Origin: Mycobacterium gallinarum
GTDB lineage: Bacteria; Actinomycetota; Actinomycetes; Mycobacteriales; Mycobacteriaceae
Assembly (NCBI RefSeq): GCF_010726765.1
Contig: NZ_AP022601.1
Span: 3,720,001-3,784,000 of the forward strand
Direction: 5' to 3'
DNA length: 64,000 nt
Made by a program: the position numbers and the translations under genes. Under the pieces are notes generated by a model, which searched no databases, was not told the DNA's origin, and saw only the letters and a list, made by a program, of their open reading frames with translations. The number at the start of each line of letters is the position of its first letter. Within the stretch, counting starts at the first letter, position 1. This document shows, piece by piece, positions 58,593-64,000 of this stretch.

Positions 58593-59330
58593 TCATCGCG
58601 GCTCGCGCAGGACGTACCCCACACCGCGCAACGTGTGCAGCAGGCGTTGTTCGCCGGTGTCGATCTTGCGGCGAAGGTACGAGACGTAGGACTCGACGAC
58701 GTTCACGTCCCCGCCGAAGTCGTAACGCCACACGTGGTCGAGGATCTTCGGCTTCGACAGGACGGTGCCCGCGTTGATGATGAAGTACCGCAGCAGAGTG
58801 AACTCCGTCGGCGACAGGGCGACCGGCTCGCCGGCCTTCCACACTTCGTGGGTGTCCTCGTCGAGTTCGATGTCGGCGAAGGTCAGCCGGGAGCTGCGAG
58901 CCTCCTCGACCGCGCCGCGACCCGAGCGCCGCAGGATGACCCGCAGGCGTGCGACCACCTCTTCGAGGCTGAACGGCTTGGTCACGTAATCGTCGCCGCC
59001 GAGCGTGAGGCCGGCGATCTTGTCTTGCAGCGAGTCGCGCGCCGTGAGGAACAGGGCCGGGGCGTCGATACCGTCGGCGCGCAGTCGGCGCAGCACGCCG
59101 AACCCGTCCATCCCGGGCATCATCACGTCGAGTATCACCGCGTCCGGCTTTACTTCACGGGCCTTGTCCAGGGCGGCGGAGCCGTTGGACGCCGTGTGGA
59201 CCTCGAATCCCTGGAACTTCAGACTGACCGACAGAAGCTCCACGATGTTCATCTCGTCGTCGACGACGAGGACCCTGGCTTCTGGGGCTTTTTCGGGTGC
59301 AGCAGGCATCGCCATCTCGCTACTGTCCAC
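58593..59330 (-). CDS. phoP: Response regulator PhoP
   Basis: OmpR/PhoB-type regulator of 245 residues: receiver with ILDVMMPGMDG (phospho-Asp near 68), KPF switch, and winged helix SRLTFADIELDEDTHEVWK...VVESYVSYLRRKIDTGE. GTG 59330; ATGs at 59315 and 59309 would give slightly shorter forms. A direct repeat box lies 30-47 bp upstream. Regulates lipid, ESX and acid-response genes in the family. Confidence 0.93.
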   Translation of the reverse strand: MDSSEMAMPAAPEKAPEARVLVVDDEMNIVELLSVSLKFQGFEVHTASNGSAALDKAREVKPDAVILDVMMPGMDGFGVLRRLRADGIDAPALFLTARDSLQDKIAGLTLGGDDYVTKPFSLEEVVARLRVILRRSGRGAVEEARSSRLTFADIELDEDTHEVWKAGEPVALSPTEFTLLRYFIINAGTVLSKPKILDHVWRYDFGGDVNVVESYVSYLRRKIDTGEQRLLHTLRGVGYVLREPR

Positions 59331-59359
59331 CTATTGCCTTGTAATGATCCTGCCCGATA

Positions 59360-59377
59360 GCTGTGTACTTCCTGTGA
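59360..59377 (-). promoter_or_regulatory. PhoP box, 7-bp direct repeats with 4-bp spacer
   Basis: On the minus strand TCACAGG-AAGT-ACACAGC: two 7-bp direct repeats close to the TCACAGC consensus, spaced by 4, ending 30 bp upstream of the phoP start. This is the classical geometry of PhoP autoregulatory sites. It also lies 33 bp from the divergent gene. Confidence 0.65.
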
Positions 59378-59409
59378 GTTTATGGTTGCGCGGTCCATAG
59401 ACTGGGGAA

Positions 59410-60240
59410 ATGAACCTGGGCAAAGCCGTAACCGACCTGGCCACCGCGCCGGTCCGGGTCGGACTGGCAATGGCGGAGACAGGGCTTTCGATGGCCAGCG
59501 GCGCGCTCGGCATCGCACAGCGGACCCTCGGTGAGACGAATGCCGATGCCGGCGGGTCGGCTTCGTTCGCGCACCTGCTGGGCCTCGACGACGCAGTCGA
59601 ACGCGCAAATCGCCTGGCCAGGCTCATGGATGACGATGCGCCACTGGGCCGGGCGCTGGCGCCCAACGGCCCGCTCGACCGGCTGCTGCGCCCCGGCGGC
59701 GTCGTGGACCAGGTGACCGCCGAGGGTGGCCTGCTCGACCGGCTGACCGCGGAGAACGGAGCAGTCGCGCGTGCGTTGGCGCCGGGCGGGATCGTCGACC
59801 AGGTGACCGCCGAAGGCGGGCTGCTGGACCGGATGACCACCGACGACGGCGCGATATCGCGGGTCATCGCCCCTGGCGGCCTGGCCGATCAGTTGCTGGC
59901 CAACGACGGCCTGATCGAGCGGGTGCTGCGAGAGGACGGGGTGGCCGACAAGCTGCTGGCCGAAGGCGGGCTGCTCGACACCCTGACCGACGAGAACGGC
60001 CCGCTGCTAAAGCTGGCCACCGTCGCCGACACGCTGAACCGGTTGGCGCCCGGGCTGGAGGCGCTGGCGCCGACGATCGATGCGCTGCACGACGCCGTCA
60101 TCACCCTGAGTCAGGTGGTCAACCCGCTGAGCAACATCGCCGACCGGATTCCCCTGCCGGGCCGACGGCCCAGAGCACGCGCCAGGGCCGAAGCGTCGAG
60201 GACCGTGACGTCGCAGCGGGTCATCGACGTCGACGAGTGA
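59410..60240 (+). CDS. Decapeptide-repeat protein divergent from phoP (Rv0756c-like)
   Basis: A 276-residue soluble protein. Residues 1-76 are helical (phasin-like look). Residues 77-200 consist of twelve tandem ten-residue units of the form G-hydrophobic-x-D-x-L-x-x-x-G (for example GVVDQVTAEG, GLLDRLTAEN, GLADQLLAND). Then a helical stretch and a basic tail (PGRRPRARARAEASR). No signal peptide. The repeats may form a solenoid or membrane-interacting rod. ATG 59410, divergent from phoP across the PhoP box. Confidence 0.78.
   Translation: MNLGKAVTDLATAPVRVGLAMAETGLSMASGALGIAQRTLGETNADAGGSASFAHLLGLDDAVERANRLARLMDDDAPLGRALAPNGPLDRLLRPGGVVDQVTAEGGLLDRLTAENGAVARALAPGGIVDQVTAEGGLLDRMTTDDGAISRVIAPGGLADQLLANDGLIERVLREDGVADKLLAEGGLLDTLTDENGPLLKLATVADTLNRLAPGLEALAPTIDALHDAVITLSQVVNPLSNIADRIPLPGRRPRARARAEASRTVTSQRVIDVDE
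59668..60009 (+). repeat. 30-bp coding repeats, decapeptide units
   Basis: Eleven complete 30-bp units plus a part-unit encode G-x-x-D-x-L type decapeptides; a more diverged unit precedes them from 59638. The units starting at residues 97 and 107 recur almost unchanged at residues 127 and 137, which shows duplication of longer blocks. Confidence 0.8.
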
Positions 60241-60242
60241 CG

Positions 60243-60572
60243 TCAGCTGTCGCGTTCGACCTTGTCGACCAAGTTGACGATGCTGTCCGGCGGCGGAGGT
60301 TGACCCTGCGACTGCCACTCCTGAAGCAGCAGAACCGCGGCACCGCGCAGCATCCGCAGGTAGTCATCGACGTCGCCGGACGCCTTGTATGACTCGATTC
60401 GGCGGGCGACGTTCGGCACGAGCGGATCGAGTGCAGTGGCGACCGACAGCCCCATGCTGGCCTCGGTGCTGGCGCTCTGGTCGAGCAACGTCAGCAGTCG
60501 CTCGACGTCGGGCCGCGGCAATCCCGGGTAGACGTGCGGCAGGTCCTCGAGTAGGTCGTCTTTGACACTCAC
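60243..60572 (-). CDS. Hypothetical protein convergent with the repeat protein
   Basis: A 109-residue helical protein beginning at GTG 60572 (SVKDDLLEDLPHVYPGLPRPDVERLL); a longer frame to 60620 lacks a better start. Contains a run of proline near the C-terminus (GQPPPPDSIV). Cytoplasmic, no family recognised. Its 5' end is 49 bp from tRNA-Thr. Confidence 0.55.
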   Translation of the reverse strand: MSVKDDLLEDLPHVYPGLPRPDVERLLTLLDQSASTEASMGLSVATALDPLVPNVARRIESYKASGDVDDYLRMLRGAAVLLLQEWQSQGQPPPPDSIVNLVDKVERDS

Positions 60573-60620
60573 ACCGCAGCTAGTTCCCCGAATGTGCGAC
60601 CCGATAAACTCAGCCCGCAC

Positions 60621-60695
60621 GCCCCCTTAGCTCAGTGGTAGAGCATTCGTCTTGTAAACGAAAGGCCGTCAGTTCAATCCTGACAGGGGGCTCCA
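60621..60695 (+). tRNA. tRNA-Thr (anticodon TGT), CCA encoded
   Basis: Acceptor stem GCCCCCT/AGGGGGC, D-arm AGCTCAGTGGTAGAGC, anticodon loop CTTGTAA giving TGT (reads ACA), T-arm GTTCAATCC with flanking stem, discriminator T at 60692, CCA at 60693-60695. All arms pair. Upstream of an HNH nuclease gene and a decaying region, as is common for island insertion sites. Confidence 0.95.
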
Positions 60696-60743
60696 CATTC
60701 AGGCGGTGAATGCTTGTCAGTACCGCGTCGTAACTTCCCGACC

Positions 60744-61148
60744 ATGAGACAGTGTCGCGGCTGCGGTACCGAACTCTCGAAGCGCAGCCAGAAGATCTAC
60801 TGCGGTAACGCTTGTCAGGCGTCGGCCCGGCGCGAAGCCAGGACGAAACTCTGGCTCGAAACCGGCGAGGCACGAATCGACGGCCACCAAGGTCACTACA
60901 TCCGGGAGTATCTCGCCGATGCGCAGTCGCGCTGCTGCGCGATCTGCGGCGCACCGAGCATCTGGTTGGACCTGCCGCTCGCGTTGGTGATGGACCACAT
61001 CGACGGGGACCCGACCAACAATCGGCGGGAAAACCTGCGGCTGATCTGCCCGAACTGCGACTCGCAGCTCGCAACCTACAAGAGCCGCAACCGAGGCAAA
61101 GGACGCCACTTCCGCCGACAGCGGTACGCCGACGGGCAGTCGTATTAG
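60744..61148 (+). CDS. HNH endonuclease with N-terminal zinc ribbon
   Basis: A 134-residue protein: C-x2-C and C-x3-C zinc ribbon (CRGCGTELSKRSQKIYCGNAC) followed by an HNH domain, CAICGA...LVMDHIDGDPTNNRREN...LICPNCDSQL. The HNH histidine and asparagines are intact. ATG 60744 preferred over TTG 60714. Found 48 bp after tRNA-Thr, it may be a phage or mobile-element nuclease. Confidence 0.8.
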   Translation: MRQCRGCGTELSKRSQKIYCGNACQASARREARTKLWLETGEARIDGHQGHYIREYLADAQSRCCAICGAPSIWLDLPLALVMDHIDGDPTNNRRENLRLICPNCDSQLATYKSRNRGKGRHFRRQRYADGQSY

Positions 61149-61299
61149 GTCGCCCGCGTCAGTTATTCTCCGAACAGCCACGGATTGAGGACCGGTTGCG
61201 TCCGTTGGTCCGCGGCTAGACGGCCGCTGGTGCAACTGTGGTGTTAAACAGTCAGCATCAGACTGGCCGCCGTCGAAACACGCTGTGTGCACAGACGCG

Positions 61300-61382
61300 G
61301 CAACCGCAAGGGATCGAACCTACGTAGCAGCTCATCTGAATACGGTGCCATTGCAGTGGTCCGCTACTGCGCCAGCGGTCGC
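61300..61382 (-). pseudogene. Possible tRNA relic
   Basis: On the minus strand the 83 nt begin GCGACCG and end CGGTTGC, a 7-bp acceptor-like stem, and contain GGTTCGATCC, the T-loop consensus. The T-stem is only three pairs, D and anticodon arms do not fold properly and no anticodon is certain. A degenerate tRNA is a guess. Confidence 0.2.
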
Positions 61383-61390
61383 ATCCGCGC

Positions 61391-61662
61391 ATGACGATCA
61401 ATAGCGTGGCGCCCGTGCTGCGCCTCGGCGGCGTCGGCACGACATATCGCAGGGGCGACGAGCAGTGAAAGTCCTGACTGACCTCGACTTCGCCTTGGAT
61501 GCAGGCGAATTCGTTGTCGTCACCGGACCGTCGGGGTCAGGCAAGTCTCGAACCGCTGGCAACGAAGCGGTCAACGCCAACGCCGGTCGCGGCGCCAGCG
61601 CCCGCCAGGCCTGCCGCACCCAAGACTTTGCGACGATTCACCGTCACGATCCGCGAGCCTAG
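61391..61662 (+). pseudogene. Truncated, frameshifted ABC transporter ATPase
   Basis: ATG 61391 begins MTINSVAPVLRLGGVGTTY, then a TGA after 25 codons; the overlapping GTG 61465 continues in the next frame with VKVLTDLDFALDAGEF and the Walker A GPSGSGKS. The two pieces are one ABC (LolD/MacB-like) N-terminus with a frameshift. After Walker A the frame reads RTAGNEAVNANAG, unrelated, so the rest of the ATPase is deleted. No permease nearby. Confidence 0.6.
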
Positions 61663-61824
61663 CGCCGGCCGTATACCTGCGACGGAAAGGCCGATGAGTT
61701 TGCCCCGAATTCACTCAGCCGGACGCTTGCTGGGCCATCATTGTTGGGTTCGGTAGCCAACGTCGGGGCTTCTACTTGGCATCACCGGCCGCGCAACTCA
61801 TGCGTGCCCCGACGAAGGAGAACG

Positions 61825-62262
61825 ATGATCAACCGAATCGCGAGAATCGCGGTGGCGACCACCGGTCTGGCGCTGGCCGGATTGGGATTGGTGACGACCG
61901 CGTCCGCCCAGGGACCCAGCTACCAGGGCGGCAACTGTCCGCCGGGCCAGACGTGCACCCACTGGCTACCCGGCCAGCCCCCGCCGCCGGGCGGTCAAGT
62001 GCTGACGTGGGACTGGAACGTCCCGCACGACTGGTACTGGACCTCCGAGGGCATCGTCGACGTCACGACCAACACCATGTACCCGTGGTCAGGCTCGCCG
62101 CATCCGGCTTCACCGCCACCAGCTCCAGTCGGCGCGCCCCCGGCTCCGCTGCAACCGCCGCCGGGTATGCCGTTCTGCAGCCCGCGCGGATCGCTGATCA
62201 TCATCCCGCCGATCTGCGACGAGATCGGCTATGACTGGCCGCCAGGCTCGCTGCGGCGCTAG
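61825..62262 (+). CDS. Proline-rich small secreted protein
   Basis: A 145-residue exported protein: signal peptide of ~29 residues (ending ASAQGP), CPPGQTC near the start, VPHDWYWTSEG, a Pro-rich linker (PHPASPPPAPVGAPPAP) and PPICDEIGYDW at the end. Related in architecture to the gene at 62575. ATG 61825 after GAAGGAGA. Function unknown; cell-envelope protein likely. Overlaps the convergent small gene by 4 bp. Confidence 0.72.
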   Translation: MINRIARIAVATTGLALAGLGLVTTASAQGPSYQGGNCPPGQTCTHWLPGQPPPPGGQVLTWDWNVPHDWYWTSEGIVDVTTNTMYPWSGSPHPASPPPAPVGAPPAPLQPPPGMPFCSPRGSLIIIPPICDEIGYDWPPGSLRR

Positions 62263-62525
62263 TTCCTGACTGTCGGGCTGTGGCCCACGGTGACACGAGG
62301 TGTCCTGCGCGGCTGTTGACTTTGCGCCATCGCGAAGCACGCGCCGTAATGGCCACCCGTGCAGGTGATCCCGTTCATCGTCGGGGCGGGGCCACCGGAT
62401 CTGTTCGTCGGGACGCCGTTGGCGTCGGTCGCCGGATACCCCGGAGTCGGCTCGGCGAGCGCGGCCGGCGCCGCGGCGATCAGGACAGCGCAGATTCCAC
62501 CCACGATCAACGCTGATGACCACAT
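62259..62525 (-). CDS. Small secreted protein, convergent to the proline-rich gene
   Basis: An 88-residue protein with signal peptide (1-24, ALAEP) and one disulfide candidate pair (ITCTGGHYGACFA). The mature part PTPGYPATDANGVPTNRSG resembles small mycobacterial secreted antigens. ATG at 62525, divergent from the gene at 62575 by 49 bp. Not named. Confidence 0.6.
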   Translation of the reverse strand: MWSSALIVGGICAVLIAAAPAALAEPTPGYPATDANGVPTNRSGGPAPTMNGITCTGGHYGACFAMAQSQQPRRTPRVTVGHSPTVRN

Positions 62526-62574
62526 ATCTGCAGGCTACGCCGATTTTGTGATTGTCCGTTCGAAAGGAACAGAG

Positions 62575-62925
62575 ATGAACCGATTTTCACGGTTTGCAAC
62601 GGCGCTCGCCGCATGCGCCGCCGTCGCGTCCGGAATGGGCGCCGCCACCGCAACCGCCCAGGGCGGATACACGTGGTGCCCCGGCCAACCGCTGCCGATG
62701 CACGGCCTCGGCTGGGACATGAACGTGTGCCATACCTTCGTCACCGTCCCGATGGGCAAGGGCAACGTGCCGATGTTCGACGTGGACGGCAACGCGATGG
62801 CCAGCTACCTGTGGATGGATTCCCCACCGCCGCCCATGGGTCCGCCGCCGCCGCCGGCTCCGCGGCCGGCGCATTGCCCGCCCTGGAACGTCATCGTCGG
62901 GCCGTCGGAATGCGGCGGCCTCTAG
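62575..62925 (+). CDS. Second proline-rich small secreted protein
   Basis: A 116-residue exported protein: signal peptide (1-29, ATATAQGG), WCPGQPLPMHGLGWDMNVCHTF with two Cys, YLWMDSPPPP Pro linker and HCPPWNVIVGPSECGGL. Shares its layout (signal, CPGQP, Asp/Trp core, Pro linker, CPP tail) with the gene at 61825, probably by duplication. ATG 62575 after AAGGAACAGAG. Confidence 0.7.
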   Translation: MNRFSRFATALAACAAVASGMGAATATAQGGYTWCPGQPLPMHGLGWDMNVCHTFVTVPMGKGNVPMFDVDGNAMASYLWMDSPPPPMGPPPPPAPRPAHCPPWNVIVGPSECGGL

Positions 62926-62985
62926 AAGATCAGGCCGAGGCGCATAACATATGTCCAACTGTTCAGATGATGTGATAACTTGAAC

Positions 62986-63064
62986 ACGCGGACCGGCCGA
63001 GCGTGTCGTTGATGCAGCACATCACGTCCGACTTGCCCACCGGCAGGGGACGGCCGGTCCGCGT
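62986..63064. repeat. 14-bp perfect inverted repeat, 51-nt spacer
   Basis: ACGCGGACCGGCCG (62986-62999) pairs with CGGCCGGTCCGCGT (63051-63064). The 51-nt interior is not obviously structured. The arms would form a long hairpin or, if DNA ends, a terminal-repeat-like structure. An open frame on the minus strand across it (62963-63148) is judged chance. Confidence 0.8.
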
Positions 63065-63068
63065 ATAG

Positions 63069-63161
63069 GCGTGCGATTCAATCGAATTGGGCTCAGACGC
63101 ACGTCCGCTCGCCGCCGGGCTCATGCGCGAGGTGTCCGCCGACGGCAAGCTCCTCGACTAG
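63069..63161 (+). pseudogene. Possible C-terminal gene fragment
   Basis: In one frame the bases read GSDARPLAAGLMREVSADGK and then stop (TAG 63159-63161), with a TAG just upstream, so only about 30 codons remain. The wording looks like a real protein C-terminus, but no family can be named. The inverted repeat ends five bases earlier, so the repeat may have cut the gene. Confidence 0.25.
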
Positions 63162-63230
63162 CCGGCCCTGTCACATATCCCGGGCCTGCCCGGTCTTCGA
63201 GGTGTACCCGCAGAAACCGAAGGAGCCCAG

Positions 63231-63650
63231 ATGACCACACCGAAGCAACGCAGCAACGCGTGGCAGACCGCGGTAACCGTGCTGCAGGAGGCCACGCCAC
63301 CGGACGTGGCCGCGGGTTCGCACGCGATGACCATCGCCGTGGAGTTCCCTCCCGGTGACCCCGGCACGCCGCCGCACCGTCACAGCGGGCCGGCGTTCGG
63401 CTATGTGCTCGAGGGCGAGATGCTGTTCGAACTCGAGGGTGAGGCGCCGCGGGTCGTCAAGGCCGGCGAGACGTTCTGGGAACCCGGCGGCGACGTCATT
63501 CACTACTCGGACGGCAATGCCCGTGACGACGTCAAGGTCCGCTTCCTCGTCACGATGCTGTGCGCTCCGGGTCAGCCGATGCTCACCCTCGTCGAAAATG
63601 ACGAACTGATCTCGCGCCGAGGCCAGCGTGTCCCAGTCGCCAAATCCTGA
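63231..63650 (+). CDS. Cupin-domain protein
   Basis: A 139-residue cytoplasmic single-cupin protein: MTIAVEFPPGDPGTPPHRHSGPAFGYVLEGEMLFELEG is cupin motif 1 (His-x-His, Glu-type), FWEPGGDVIHYSDGNA motif 2. RBS AAGGAG. Likely a metal-binding enzyme or sensor; quercetinase- or gentisate-like folds are not distinguishable. Confidence 0.82.
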   Translation: MTTPKQRSNAWQTAVTVLQEATPPDVAAGSHAMTIAVEFPPGDPGTPPHRHSGPAFGYVLEGEMLFELEGEAPRVVKAGETFWEPGGDVIHYSDGNARDDVKVRFLVTMLCAPGQPMLTLVENDELISRRGQRVPVAKS

Positions 63651-63668
63651 GTGAATAAGGAGATTCCG

Positions 63669-63719
63669 ATGTTCGGAATGCTGGTGCAGACCATACTCAG
63701 GATTCGCGCGCCTCGATGA
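63669..63719 (+). CDS. 16-codon open frame with strong ribosome site
   Basis: ATG TTC GGA ATG... encodes a 16-residue peptide MFGMLVQTILRIRAPR after AAGGAG at the ideal distance, 18 bp downstream of the cupin gene. It overlaps the convergent dehydrogenase. It may be a leader peptide, the remnant of a deleted gene, or chance. Confidence 0.25.
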   Translation: MFGMLVQTILRIRAPR

Positions 63720-64000
63720 CGACGCCCGCCGCGGCTTCGATCGGTTTGACGATCGACGTGAAGTCGGAGTCGGGCCCCTCCGCGGCCAGCGTGCTTTCCC
63801 ACAACTGAGCGATCGCGCCGGCCAACACGGTGTCCAGCCCCATCGACTTGGCCTCGTCGAGGTACAGCCGGACGTCCTTGACCATCAAACCGGTCGCGAA
63901 ACCGTAGTCGAATGTGCGCGGCAACACCGCCCGCGGAAACTTGTCGCGACTCGCGTGGGTCCCGCCCGAGCCCGCGTTGAGCACGTCGATCATCACCTGG
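63697..64000 (-). CDS. 3-Hydroxyisobutyrate dehydrogenase-like protein (C-terminal part, runs off the window)
   Basis: Partial: about 100 C-terminal residues are present and the frame continues past 64000. FATGLMVKDVRLYLDEAKSMGLDTVLAGAIAQLWESTLAAEG is the C-terminal helical domain of beta-hydroxyacid dehydrogenases, with the conserved Lys/Asp pair (KDVRL). Function at the level of the family only. Confidence 0.8.
   Translation of the reverse strand, partial: QVMIDVLNAGSGGTHASRDKFPRAVLPRTFDYGFATGLMVKDVRLYLDEAKSMGLDTVLAGAIAQLWESTLAAEGPDSDFTSIVKPIEAAAGVVIEARES

Larger units (their letters stand above)
61149..61824. other. Decayed intergenic region after HNH nuclease
   Basis: No intact gene. 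It holds a weak tRNA-like relic on the minus strand (61300-61382), a broken ABC ATPase (61391-61662), and Ala/Pro-rich open frames with no family. This looks like a scar of former insertion. Confidence 0.6.
62926..63230. other. Intergenic region with large inverted repeat and a gene fragment
   Basis: 305 bp without an intact gene. It holds the 14-bp inverted repeat 62986-63064 and a fragment of an unidentified reading frame ending at 63161. The cupin ribosome site is at its right end. Confidence 0.6.

Noticed and set aside
62963..63148. 61-residue minus-strand frame across the large inverted repeat
   Set aside because: No ribosome site or family, and its reading depends on the repeat arms.

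Overview
The window is a stretch of chromosome from a high-GC actinobacterium, almost certainly a Mycobacterium/Mycolicibacterium. Gene order follows the M. tuberculosis Rv0756c-Rv0813c block in inverted orientation (from memory of that genome, not a search): pabC, ygfZ, a DUF3073 protein, purM, purF, an SCP-like protein, purL, a DyP peroxidase with its encapsulin, purQ, purS, ptrB, purC, cyp126, purB, purD, aldA and its operon, cyp123, cyp51, ferredoxin, adhB, an NTF2/KSI-like protein, a HIT protein, phoR, phoP. GTG starts are frequent and stop/start overlaps are common, as in mycobacteria. Many genes absent from the tuberculosis block as I recall it (an orphan Mce protein, a type VII secretion-type three-gene set, a DUF559 nuclease, a CYP125-like P450, small secreted proteins) point to an environmental species.

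Layout. 1-15.3 kb: folate and purine genes (pabC, purM, purF, purL) mixed with envelope or secreted proteins and an orphan MceA. 15.3-24.7 kb: VOC and NTF2 proteins, M18 aminopeptidase, the DyP-encapsulin nanocompartment pair, an EspC-like/WXG-like/membrane-protein operon directly behind purS-purQ, and an MBL hydrolase pair. 24.7-31.3 kb: FAD dehydrogenase, deacetylase-like protein, glutathione peroxidase, TetR, oligopeptidase B and purC. 31.3-42.6 kb: a REP-like hairpin next to a DUF559 nuclease, then purB-cyp126-SLAC1 as one overlapping operon, a permease, SDR, TetR, esterase and purD. 42.6-56.7 kb: oxidative catabolism, with a CYP125-like P450 and its TetR, the aldA operon divergent from TetR-cyp123-SDR-cyp51-ferredoxin-NTF2, then adhB-KSI-SDR. 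56.7-60.6 kb: HIT, phoR-phoP, and a decapeptide-repeat protein divergent from phoP. 60.6-64 kb: tRNA-Thr followed by an accessory or decaying zone with an HNH nuclease, a broken ABC ATPase, three small secreted proteins, a large inverted repeat, a cupin and a partial 3-hydroxyisobutyrate dehydrogenase-like gene.

How it works together. Seven IMP-pathway activities (PurD, F, M, the L-Q-S complex, C and B) are scattered over 40 kb, and several head short operons in which unrelated genes start inside the pur stop codon. The P450/ferredoxin/dehydrogenase cluster is a sterol or lipid oxidation unit built around CYP51, apparently controlled by a TetR protein whose likely operator, GGACA-N2-TGTCC, occurs on both sides of the divergent promoter. 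The DyP peroxidase carries a C-terminal encapsulin-targeting tail and is translationally coupled to its shell. PhoPR appears autoregulated through a direct-repeat box just upstream of phoP.

The least explained parts are the type VII-type operon behind purQ, the hairpin plus DUF559 nuclease, the 26/27-bp tandem repeats that run into the purF stop codon, the decapeptide-repeat protein beside phoP, the 407-residue orphan at the end of the aldA operon, and the 14-bp inverted repeat near 63 kb.
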